DNA from: JBBILG01 sp037445085
GTDB lineage: Bacteria > Pseudomonadota > Gammaproteobacteria > Burkholderiales > Methylophilaceae
DNA: 17,542 bases
Reading direction: 5' to 3'
Assembly: GCA_037445085.1 (NCBI GenBank)
Contig: JBBILG010000033.1
Location: forward strand, 1 to 17,542
Shown here: positions 7,973 to 12,440 of the stretch, piece by piece
Layout: each line of letters starts with the position of its first letter
How positions within the stretch are numbered: position 1 is the first letter of the stretch
Position numbers and translations under genes: made by a program
Notes under the pieces: generated by a model
Seen by the model: the letters and a program-made list of their open reading frames with translations, nothing else
Databases searched by the model: none
What the model was told of the DNA's origin: nothing

Positions 7973-8200
7973 TCATTCCTTGTCCCACCCTTCCGGCGGC
8001 TCCCCGGTGAACTCCGGATACCTGAAGTCCCGCGGCGCGGTGACGGTGCCCTCTTTACCGCACCAGCCGCACTTGCCCGCCCACATGCCGATGGCGTACA
8101 CGTTGCGCGAGCGGCCATGCTTGTTGCCGCACTCGATACAGATTTCGGAGGGGTAATAGCGGTGATTCATGCCTGCCTCGGTGGTGGTCAACGTCCTCAT
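7973..8200 (-). CDS. Small zinc-ribbon protein
   Basis: A 75-residue protein with two CxxC knuckles (CIECG at about 21-25 and CGWCG at about 44-48), a typical single zinc ribbon, and an acidic Pro/Glu-rich tail. The ATG at 8198-8200 overlaps the stop of the upstream ribbon-helix-helix gene (ATGA); an internal Met at residue 11 is an alternative start. Function unknown. It lies just before the primase-helicase gene, so a replication accessory role is possible by context. Confidence 0.7.
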   Translation of the reverse strand: MRTLTTTEAGMNHRYYPSEICIECGNKHGRSRNVYAIGMWAGKCGWCGKEGTVTAPRDFRYPEFTGEPPEGWDKE

Positions 8201-8409
8201 TCCATCACCCGACCTACCAATCCCTGCTGATGGAGCCGCGCCAGCGCTACCTTGAGGCTGTGGGCCTCACCCAACAATGCTTTCTCAAGGAGGTACGCCG
8301 CAATGGCACTCTTGCTTGCGTTATCCGGATGCGCCGCCACCAGCAATTCCAGGGCGCGGTCGGCCTCATCGGACAACTTCACGTGCACACTGTTCTCCCT
8401 CTTTTCCAT
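8197..8409 (-). CDS. Ribbon-helix-helix-like small DNA-binding protein
   Basis: A 70-residue protein whose N-terminus reads as a short beta strand (SVHVKLSD) followed by two helices (EADRALELLVAAHP and SKSAIAAYLLEKALLG), the Arc/MetJ ribbon-helix-helix plan. Such proteins are usually dimeric repressors. It is the first gene of the long leftward operon and overlaps the next gene by four bases. A seven-pair hairpin lies 18 bases before its ATG. It may regulate this operon; no operator could be assigned. Confidence 0.65.
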   Translation of the reverse strand: MEKRENSVHVKLSDEADRALELLVAAHPDNASKSAIAAYLLEKALLGEAHSLKVALARLHQQGLVGRVME

Positions 8410-8427
8410 GGCCGCTCAGGAAAGATG

Positions 8428-8445
8428 CCCGGCCCGTAGGCCGGG
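8428..8445. other. GC-rich hairpin before the leftward operon
   Basis: CCCGGCC-CGTA-GGCCGGG is a perfect seven-pair stem with a four-base loop, lying in the untranslated stretch between the tRNA terminator and the ATG at 8409. There is no T-tract on either side. It could hinder or time translation of the first gene, or be a transcription pause or antitermination element. The rest of 8446-8516 shows no promoter I can support. Confidence 0.4.
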
Positions 8446-8516
8446 AGCCGAGACGGCTTGGGGAGTCGTGGAAGGAGCTTGGTCCCGGCGTATCCCGGCC
8501 GGGGCGGGTAAGGTAG

Positions 8517-8547
8517 AAAAAAGCCCGGAAGGAGCGCCGGGCAAAAA
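8517..8547 (-). terminator. Rho-independent terminator after the tRNA
   Basis: Read on the minus strand: GCCCGG, an eight-base loop, CCGGGC, then six T. The stem is six G-C pairs and the T-tract is at 8522-8517. It lies 29 bases past the CCA end of the tRNA, so it would end the cro-tRNA transcript and separates it from the leftward replication operon unless read-through occurs. Confidence 0.8.
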
Positions 8548-8575
8548 GCGCGCAGTGCGCACGCTCAGGGAGGTC

Positions 8576-8650
8576 TGGTTGCGAGCCCAGGAATCGAACC
8601 TGGTGCTTCCGGGGTATGAGCCCAGCGTGCAGCCGGTACACTTGCTCGCG
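8576..8650 (-). tRNA. Phage tRNA-Met (CAU) with initiator (fMet) features
   Basis: The minus strand folds into a cloverleaf ending in an encoded CCA (8576-8578). The acceptor stem pairs GCGAGC with GCTCGC (6 bp), while the first position is C1 opposite A72 (8650 and 8580), the unpaired end typical of bacterial initiator tRNA. The anticodon stem is CTGGG/CCCGG around loop CTCATAC, giving three stacked G-C pairs next to the loop (29-31/39-41), the second initiator hallmark. The T arm is CCAGG-TTCGATT-CCTGG. Oddities: position 8 is A instead of the near-universal U, the D loop is short (seven bases), and pair 11-24 is U-A as in elongators rather than A-U. It starts seven bases after the cro stop and is probably processed from the same transcript. 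It may be diverged or partly decayed. Confidence 0.78.
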
Positions 8651-8657
8651 GTTGATG

Positions 8658-8864
8658 TCATGCGGCGGCCTGCTCGGGGCAGGGGCGGAGGCGAAGGTGC
8701 GCGGGCAGCACATCAGGCCGCACATCCTGAAGGTGGCGCAGTCTGGCGCGTGGAATCATGCCGCGCGCCCGCCACTCCGACACGGATGGCTGCTCAATCC
8801 CGAAGAATTTTGCCGTGGCTGTTACACCCCCGAGGGCGTCAGTGATTTGGATGGCATCGTTCAT
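8658..8864 (-). CDS. Cro/YdaS-like HTH repressor
   Basis: A 68-residue protein beginning MNDAIQITDALGGVTATAKF, with a helix-turn-helix at about 14-34 in which FGIEQPSVSEWRARG is the recognition part. The pattern matches Cro/YdaS-type phage repressors, in which a residue series ending in xSVSxW contacts DNA. It diverges from the CI-like gene. The start at 8864 was chosen because an earlier in-frame ATG (8874-8876) lies inside the likely -10 box and would not be transcribed. With a transcription start near 8865 the mRNA would be nearly leaderless. It probably represses the CI promoter and favours lytic growth. Confidence 0.8.
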   Translation of the reverse strand: MNDAIQITDALGGVTATAKFFGIEQPSVSEWRARGMIPRARLRHLQDVRPDVLPAHLRLRPCPEQAAA

Positions 8865-8871
8865 GTCCGCA

Positions 8872-8901
8872 AGCATAGGAAAACCTTTACATGAAAGTCA
8901 A
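8872..8901 (-). promoter_or_regulatory. Leftward promoter for cro (pR-like)
   Basis: On the minus strand TTGACT (8896-8901) is followed after 18 bases by TATGCT (8872-8877). Transcription should start near 8865, right at the cro ATG. Operator-like site 1 (8875-8888) covers the -10 box, so the CI-like repressor would block it. Confidence 0.6.
8875..8888. promoter_or_regulatory. Operator-like site 1
   Basis: ATAGG-AAAA-CCTTT matches the palindrome ATAGG-N4-CCTAT with one mismatch. It overlaps the -10 of the cro promoter. Its centre is 24 bp from the weak site 2. Confidence 0.55.
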
Positions 8902-8915
8902 GCACTTCCTATGCC
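8886..8915 (+). promoter_or_regulatory. Rightward promoter for the CI-like gene (pRM-like)
   Basis: TTTACA (8886-8891), an 18-base spacer and TATGCC (8910-8915) form a moderate promoter whose -35 lies inside the spacer of the opposing cro promoter. The RNA would start near 8922, leaving a leader of about 16 bases with AGG nine bases before the ATG. Confidence 0.4.
8899..8912. promoter_or_regulatory. Operator-like half-site 2
   Basis: One arm, CCTAT at 8908-8912, is perfect and the other (CAAGC) is degenerate. Its spacing of 24 and 25 bp to sites 1 and 3 and its overlap with the -10 of the CI promoter are the reasons to list it. Confidence 0.35.
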
Positions 8916-8923
8916 TGCGGGTG

Positions 8924-8937
8924 ATAGGTTTCCTTAT
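8924..8937. promoter_or_regulatory. Operator-like site 3 at the CI start codon
   Basis: ATAGG-TTTC-CTTAT matches the palindrome with one mismatch and ends one base before the CI-like ATG. The same place also holds a perfect eight-base inverted repeat, AGGTTTCC (8926-8933) and GGAAACCT (8940-8947), separated by TTATAT, reaching into the gene. Confidence 0.5.
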
Positions 8938-9282
8938 ATGGAAACCTGGAATGAGCGGCTGACACGGGCACGCGAAGACAAGAAGCTGAACAAGACCGCC
9001 CTGGCTAAAGCAGTGGGCGTGTCCCAGCCTACCGTGTCAGACTGGGAAAGCGGCGTGATGAAGCCCAATGGTGACAACCTGCTCGCCGTCTGCCGAATAC
9101 TCGGAATTACCCCAGATTGGCTTACCACAGGACGCGAGAGCGGCACCACCGCCCCGCCCCCCCGCCGGGGAGCCAGCGCGACCGCCCACGATTGCCGACC
9201 TGCTGGCAGGCCTGAAAGGCGAGATCGACGCCCCGGAGCGTGGCCAGCCGTTTTACAAGCAGTCCAAGGAATCCCTGGCTGA
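8938..9282 (+). CDS. CI-like HTH (XRE) repressor, frame broken at a C7 run
   Basis: The first 75 or so residues are a clean XRE-family repressor head: METWNERLTRAREDKKLN, then helix-turn-helix KTALAKAVGVSQPTVSDWES (about 19-38), then LLAVCRILGITPDWLTTGR. After residue 73 (TTAPPP) the frame passes seven C (9157-9163), and the remaining 39 residues are Arg/Ala/Pro-rich shadow sequence ending at 9282. Skipping one base there restores a repressor-like linker (PTIADLLAGLKGEIDA) that runs into a nuclease domain. There is no S24 autoprotease domain, so RecA-driven cleavage is not expected. It faces cro and should bind the ATAGG-N4-CCTAT sites. Either a base is miscounted in the C run or the gene is truncated. 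Confidence 0.8.
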   Translation: METWNERLTRAREDKKLNKTALAKAVGVSQPTVSDWESGVMKPNGDNLLAVCRILGITPDWLTTGRESGTTAPPPRRGASATAHDCRPAGRPERRDRRPGAWPAVLQAVQGIPG

Positions 9283-9688
9283 GATGTGCTTCGGCAAGCC
9301 GGCCAAACTTAAGCAGACCAGCTATGACAGCCGGTTCAACCGCCCGGTCGTGCGCATGCAGTGCGGCGAGCTGGACACCAACCTGGAGCAGGTTCGTCAC
9401 GGCATGGCCTGGGTGTTCGACAAGTACGTCACGGACAAGAGCCTTTATCCGATCCAGGACGAAGCTCGTTCGGCCAGGCACGGCCTGTGGGTTGACGAAT
9501 CGCCCGTCCCGCCTTGGGAATGGCGAAAAAGAGCACGCCAGAATTTGTCAGATGCTGGAGAAAGCCTTGAGCACGGAGGCGGCCTGAATACCTGTGGATG
9601 CCACTTCAACCGCAAGACAGGCGAATGCCATTGCCACCAGCCGAGACAGTGCGGCTGCGAGTGCCAGCCGGCTGAATGTAGGCGATAA
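9161..9688 (+). pseudogene. Truncated staphylococcal-nuclease-like domain fused behind the repressor
   Basis: In the frame one base ahead of the repressor the sequence reads a linker, then EIDAPERGQPFYKQSKESLA, then LEQVRHGMAWVFDKYV, then DEARSARHGLWVDES and PPWEWRK: the middle and C-terminus of an SNase-type thermonuclease. It retains the Asp and Glu of the IDAPE motif and the Arg of FNRPVVRM, but the N-terminal beta strands with the DGDT metal site and the strand with the Arg before IDAPE are missing, so activity is unlikely. A Cys/His-rich tail (CGCHFNRKTGECHCH and more Cys) ends the protein at TAA 9688. It appears to result from a joining of a repressor gene and an SNase gene at GAGATCGACGCC. 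A natural deletion or a misassembly are both possible. Confidence 0.7.
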
Positions 9689-9703
9689 GTCACACATAGA
9701 CGC

Positions 9704-9730
9704 ATCCCGCCTTGATGGCGGGATTTTTAT
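9704..9730 (+). terminator. Rho-independent terminator after the repressor-nuclease gene
   Basis: ATCCCGCC-TTGAT-GGCGGGAT followed by TTTTAT gives a perfect eight-pair stem with a five-base loop, 15 bases after the TAA of the plus-strand gene. It also sits at the 3' end of the convergent hicA gene, but the minus-strand reading has no T-tract. Confidence 0.85.
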
Positions 9731-10079
9731 CAGAATGCCTTTGGTAGGCCCGCCTGCTTAAGCACCGCGTTGGCGGTATGGCGTGACTTGATTTTGGAAT
9801 CCACCACGAAGTGCTGGCCGTTGACCGGACTGTGCCAGATTTGATGGTCGCCCTTGCCGGGGCGGACGTAGGCGCAGCCCGCATCGCGCAACANNNNNNN
9901 NNNNNNNNNNNNNNNNNNNNNNNNNNNNNNNNNNNNNNNNNNNNNNNNNNNNNNNNNNNNNNNNNNNNNNNNNNNNNNNNNNNNNNNNNNNNNATTTGAT
10001 GGTCGCCCTTGCCGGGGCGGACGTAGGCGCAGCCCGCATCGCGCAACAGCTTGATGAGCGTGGCGGCGTAATCCGCCAT
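9730..10079 (-). CDS. hicA: HicA-type toxin, split by a scaffolding gap
   Basis: HicA toxins are small mRNA interferases with a double-stranded-RNA-binding fold and a catalytic His. The N-terminal half reads MADYAATLIKLLRDAGCAYV then RPGKGDHQ (with the conserved GKGxH His). After the gap the C-terminal half reads IWHSPVNGQHFVVDSKIKSR then HTANAVLKQAGLPKAF, the usual ILKQAGL ending. The 100 N (9894-9993) are flanked by identical 55-base copies; removing one copy plus the N restores a continuous 64-residue HicA. The ATG overlaps the hicB stop in TGATG. So the gene is probably intact in the organism and broken only in the assembly. Confidence 0.88.
9839..9893. repeat. Left copy of a 55-bp duplication flanking the N gap
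   Basis: Identical base for base to 9994-10048. It begins ATTTGATGGTCGCCC and ends GCATCGCGCAACA. Both copies encode the same part of HicA, so this is an overlap of two contig ends rather than a biological repeat. Confidence 0.9.
9894..9993. other. Assembly gap of exactly 100 N
   Basis: A run of exactly 100 N, the conventional length for a gap of unknown size. Because the flanks are identical for 55 bases, the true gap size is probably negative (an overlap). Confidence 0.98.
9994..10048. repeat. Right copy of the 55-bp duplication flanking the N gap
   Basis: Identical to 9839-9893; see the left copy. A 55-base exact overlap is what a de Bruijn assembler using k=55 leaves at adjoining contig ends. 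Confidence 0.9.
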
Positions 10080-10312
10080 CAGTGACAGTCGATGCGCGCG
10101 GTCTCGAAGCGCCGCGTGAGCAGCTCGAAAGGCACCTCGCAGCCCAAGTCGGCCTGGTTGGCCTCCAGCAGCTCGGGCACCATGATCTTGAGCTTCTCGA
10201 CCAGGGCTTCCAGGGTGTCGGCCTCGGTGGCCAGGCCCGGCACGTCGCTGTCGGCGACCACCCAGACGCGGGCTTCATCGTCCCATTCGGCGCGGATGAA
10301 TAGCGGTTTCAT
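10079..10312 (-). CDS. hicB: HicB-type (DUF1902) antitoxin
   Basis: A 77-residue protein beginning MKPLFIRAEWDDEARVWVVA and continuing SDVPGLATEADTLEALVEKL, the DUF1902/HicB_lk partial RNase H fold that binds and neutralises HicA. The order is antitoxin first, toxin second, with a TGATG overlap. The frame extends upstream to 10369, but MKPLFIRAEWD at 10312 is the family's usual N-terminus. A TATGAT box (10319-10324, minus) lies just six bases before the ATG; if it is the -10, the mRNA would be nearly leaderless, but no good -35 is visible. HicB proteins typically repress their own promoter. There is no separate HTH or RHH domain in this short version. Confidence 0.85.
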   Translation of the reverse strand: MKPLFIRAEWDDEARVWVVADSDVPGLATEADTLEALVEKLKIMVPELLEANQADLGCEVPFELLTRRFETARIDCH

Positions 10313-10359
10313 GCCCGCATCATAGCCCGTCACCGCGTCTGCGTTCCATCCAGAGGAAG

Positions 10360-10396
10360 CCGCCCCCACAAAAAAACCGAGGGGCGGGATTTTTTT
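10360..10396 (+). terminator. Probable terminator insulating the early rightward promoter
   Basis: CCGCCCC (10360-10366) and GGGGCGG (10381-10387) pair perfectly across a 14-base A-rich loop and are followed by GATTTTTTT on the plus strand. It would stop plus-strand transcripts coming from the repressor side just before the early promoter. The large loop lowers confidence. Confidence 0.55.
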
Positions 10397-10406
10397 GCGC
10401 TCGAAA

Positions 10407-10420
10407 ATAGGTTTTCCTAT
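10407..10420. promoter_or_regulatory. Operator-like site 4 (perfect palindrome)
   Basis: ATAGG-TTTT-CCTAT is the best copy of the operator-like palindrome, and its outer A/T pair extends the symmetry to AATAGG/CCTATT. Its last base is the first base of the -35 box of the early rightward promoter. Confidence 0.65.
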
Positions 10421-10448
10421 TGACTCAAAGCAGAGGCTTTCCTATAGT
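10420..10448 (+). promoter_or_regulatory. Early rightward sigma70 promoter
   Basis: TTGACT (10420-10425), a 17-base spacer and TATAGT (10443-10448) form a near-consensus promoter, the strongest in the window. Operator-like sites touch the -35 and cover the -10. It should drive the recombination operon beginning at 10723 and be silent in the lysogen. Confidence 0.8.
10432..10445. promoter_or_regulatory. Operator-like site 5
   Basis: AGAGG-CTTT-CCTAT, one mismatch to the palindrome. It covers the -10 box of the early promoter and is centred 25 bp from site 4, the same spacing as between sites 2 and 3 near cro. Confidence 0.6.
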
Positions 10449-10722
10449 TACATCACCTCCCACCCACCCCGGAAACCCCCGCACGGAAGACCCAAGCGCA
10501 AGCGCGGAGTGCGGCAGGCCCGGCAGACGGAGGGAGCAGGCAGAAAGGCGGATGACGATGTACCGCCGAGTAGCCGACAGGGTTTGAGACATGGCCGGAG
10601 AGACGGCCCGGAGCCTGGGATTCGTTGCGGACATCGAGCGAGTCAACAAGACCAGAGTAAGCCAAGCGCATCGCAAGCGCCGGTCGGGTGGAAAGCCCGG
10701 CACCCAACACAAGGAGCACCAC
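10449..10722 (+). other. Long untranslated leader of the rightward operon
   Basis: With hicB ending upstream at 10312, the stretch 10313-10722 has no gene I can support. It holds the terminator, two operators, the promoter and this leader of about 265 bases. An 11-codon ORF (10552-10587, MTMYRRVADRV) has a weak AAAGGCGG upstream. A frame open from 10591 joins the first gene in phase, but its start has no good ribosome binding site. Leaders of this length often carry antitermination sites or small antisense targets; no recognised boxB or put-like hairpin was found by eye. Confidence 0.4.
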
Positions 10723-10929
10723 ATGGAAGGATTCATCGCAGCGTTCTGGGATTTGAAAAGTTGGTTCGCCCTTTCGCTGGGCGTTTTCATCGGCTTGATC
10801 CTCGCCGCTCTGCTCATGATGAGCAGGCGCTCCGAACCAGACGGCCCGCCCACCATAACCATCCCTCCCGTGGAGGAGCCCATGGGCGAACAGGTGGATG
10901 TCCGCAGCGTGTTGAGGAGATACGAATGA
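10723..10929 (+). CDS. Small single-pass membrane protein
   Basis: A 68-residue product with one transmembrane helix at about residues 12-33 (WFALSLGVFIGLILAALLMM), then a short basic patch (SRRSEP) and a Pro/Glu-rich tail. AAGGAG lies seven bases before the ATG at 10723, which is why this start was preferred over the in-phase ATG at 10591. The basic patch after the helix suggests the C-terminus is in the cytoplasm. It overlaps the next gene by four bases. Function unknown; superinfection exclusion or membrane anchoring are possible for early phage membrane proteins. Confidence 0.7.
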   Translation: MEGFIAAFWDLKSWFALSLGVFIGLILAALLMMSRRSEPDGPPTITIPPVEEPMGEQVDVRSVLRRYE

Positions 10930-11090
10930 ACAGCCTGCCAAGCAACTGGACTGGCCGCTTCGCCCGCACCTCCCGCGAGGTCTACGGCTATCAGGTCGAG
11001 TTCAGGGAAAACCCTGACCGCCTCGTCGGCTACGTGGTCGCCGCCTGCGTGATCTTTACCCTCGGCCTGATCGTCGGGGGGGCGCTGTGA
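10926..11090 (+). CDS. 54-residue membrane protein
   Basis: This small gene lies inside a longer frame and starts at ATG 10926, overlapping the previous stop as ATGA. The product starts MNSLPSNWTGRFARTSREVY and ends in a hydrophobic helix (about 33-54, LVGYVVAACVIFTLGLIVGG), so it is tail-anchored or C-terminally membrane inserted. Two neighbouring tiny membrane proteins at the head of the early operon may work as a pair. No family recognised. Confidence 0.65.
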   Translation: MNSLPSNWTGRFARTSREVYGYQVEFRENPDRLVGYVVAACVIFTLGLIVGGAL

Positions 11091-11323
11091 CCCACATTAC
11101 CGAGCACAACCCGCCCGGCAGACCGCGCGCCCCTGTGATCCGCATCCCCTACCCCATCCCCGAGCGCGACCGGCTCGCCTTGATGGCCGCCGGCAAGCTG
11201 GCCGTGCAGGCCATGGAGCAGGACAAGCCCGCGCTCTGGAGCCAGCGCCACGCCAATGTCGAGCAGGTCATCGCAACCATTGTTGCCAAGTACGGCATCG
11301 AAGAACAGGAGCAAGACAAATGA
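11087..11323 (+). CDS. Small unknown early protein
   Basis: A 78-residue protein with a Pro/Arg-rich N-terminus (PPGRPRAPVIRIPYPIPERD) and a helical C-terminus. The start is GTG at 11087, overlapping the previous stop as GTGA, and the end overlaps the next ATG as ATGA, so it is embedded in a coupled series. No motif recognised. Confidence 0.65.
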   Translation: MTHITEHNPPGRPRAPVIRIPYPIPERDRLALMAAGKLAVQAMEQDKPALWSQRHANVEQVIATIVAKYGIEEQEQDK

Positions 11324-11733
11324 ATGCAATCCTCAAGCTCAAGACCAAGCAGTCCGAGTTCGAGCGCACCGCCCGCGAGGTCATGGAGTTCAAGCGCATC
11401 GAGGATGATGCGCGCGCCTCCCGCGTCGCCGCCGAGGCCCGCCTGGTGTCCATGGTGGAAGCCAGGGACGAAGGCACCATCCATGAGGAAGACGGTGGCG
11501 TCAAGGTGACCGTCACCTTCAAGGTCACGCGCACGGTGGATGCCGACCGTGTTGTAGCGGACTGGAACAGCCTGCCGCCCGTCATCCATGACGCATTCGT
11601 CTGGAAACCGGACCTGGTGCTCAAGCAGATGCGCGCCCTGGAGGCCGCCAACCCGGACGCCTACGCCATCCTGGCGCAGTACCTGACCGCCAAGCCGGCC
11701 AAGCCCAGCGTCAAGATCGAAGAGGTGGCGTAA
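11320..11733 (+). CDS. Unknown protein preceding the Sak4-like gene
   Basis: A 137-residue protein. Residues 1-50 are a charged helix (KQSEFERTAREVMEFKRIED), then comes a beta segment (VKVTVTFKVTRTVDADRVVA) and a C-terminal helical part with NPDAYAILAQYLTAKPAKPS. The pattern resembles proteins placed just before Sak4-type ATPases in other phage recombination cassettes, but I cannot name a family. The stop overlaps the next start (TAATG). A role as a partner in recombination or nuclease control is inferred from position. Confidence 0.65.
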   Translation: MNAILKLKTKQSEFERTAREVMEFKRIEDDARASRVAAEARLVSMVEARDEGTIHEEDGGVKVTVTFKVTRTVDADRVVADWNSLPPVIHDAFVWKPDLVLKQMRALEAANPDAYAILAQYLTAKPAKPSVKIEEVA

Positions 11734-12413
11734 TGGCGATCACGCTTACCACCACCCGTCAGGCCGCCGCCAGCAACGGCGTCAAGGTTCTCGTGCACGG
11801 GCCAGCCGGGGCCGGAAAAACCGTGCTGTGCGCCACCACCGAGGCTCCCACGGTCATCATCAGCGCCGAGGCCGGGCTGCTGAGTCTCCGCAATACGGAC
11901 ATCCCGGTGATCGAGGTCACCAGCATCCAGGATGTGCAGGACGCGTATCAGTTCATCACCGAGAGCGCCGAAGCCAAGGACTTCCAGTGGGTGTGCCTGG
12001 ACAGCATCAGCGAGATCGCCGAGGTCTGCCTGGCGCGCGAGAAGGCCGCCACGAAAGACCCGCGCCAGGCCTACGGCGCCCTCCAGGAGCACATGGCCCA
12101 TCTGATCCGCGCATTCCGCGACCTGGCCGGCCGCAATGTCTATTTCTCCTGCAAGCAGGAACGCATCAAGGACGAGCAGACCGGCGCCATCTTCTACGGC
12201 CCGTCCCTTCCTGGCCAGAAGCTTGGACAGGGCATCGCCTATTTCTTCGACGAGGTTTTCGCATTGCGGGTTGAGAAAGACCCGGAGGGAAACCCGTACC
12301 GCGCGCTGCAAACCGGCCGCGATTTCAACTTCGAGGCCAAGGACCGGAGCGGCGCTCTGGATCCCTTCGAGCCGCCGAACCTGGCCGCCATCGCGGCCAA
12401 GATCACCGCCTGA
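11733..12413 (+). CDS. Sak4-like RecA-fold recombination ATPase (AAA_24)
   Basis: A 226-residue single-domain RecA-like ATPase. Walker A is GPAGAGKT (about 23-30), followed by TVIISAEAGLLSL, and the Walker B-like strand is WVCLDSISEIAEV. Sak4 proteins are short phage RecA/RadA relatives that promote single-strand annealing with a cognate ssDNA-binding protein. The neighbouring genes agree: a DUF669 protein follows at once, and a nuclease and helicase come next. No DNA-binding loop can be identified with certainty by eye. The stop is separated by 27 bases from the next ATG, which has its own AAGGAA. Confidence 0.88.
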   Translation: MAITLTTTRQAAASNGVKVLVHGPAGAGKTVLCATTEAPTVIISAEAGLLSLRNTDIPVIEVTSIQDVQDAYQFITESAEAKDFQWVCLDSISEIAEVCLAREKAATKDPRQAYGALQEHMAHLIRAFRDLAGRNVYFSCKQERIKDEQTGAIFYGPSLPGQKLGQGIAYFFDEVFALRVEKDPEGNPYRALQTGRDFNFEAKDRSGALDPFEPPNLAAIAAKITA

Positions 12414-12440
12414 CCCACCCACCCACCGAAAGGAATCACC

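Noticed and set aside
8576..8650. The tRNA as the host attachment site (prophage boundary)
   Set aside because: Phage regulatory genes lie on both sides, and the integrase is about 9 kb away, so an att site would be expected near 17.5 kb or beyond.
8874..8876. Upstream ATG as the cro start
   Set aside because: It lies inside the likely -10 box (AGCATA on the plus strand, 8872-8877), so it would not be on the transcript; 8864 fits better.
9839..10048. The 55-bp duplication as a real direct repeat or att core
   Set aside because: Exact identity on both sides of exactly 100 N within one gene is the sign of a scaffold join.
9730..10278. Proteins reading through the N gap
   Set aside because: N runs and duplicated ends make these translations artificial; the collapsed sequence gives HicA alone.
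10395..11090. A 231-codon protein beginning before the early promoter
   Set aside because: Its start precedes the promoter and the first two thirds read as basic low-complexity; only the last 54 codons from 10926 are supported.
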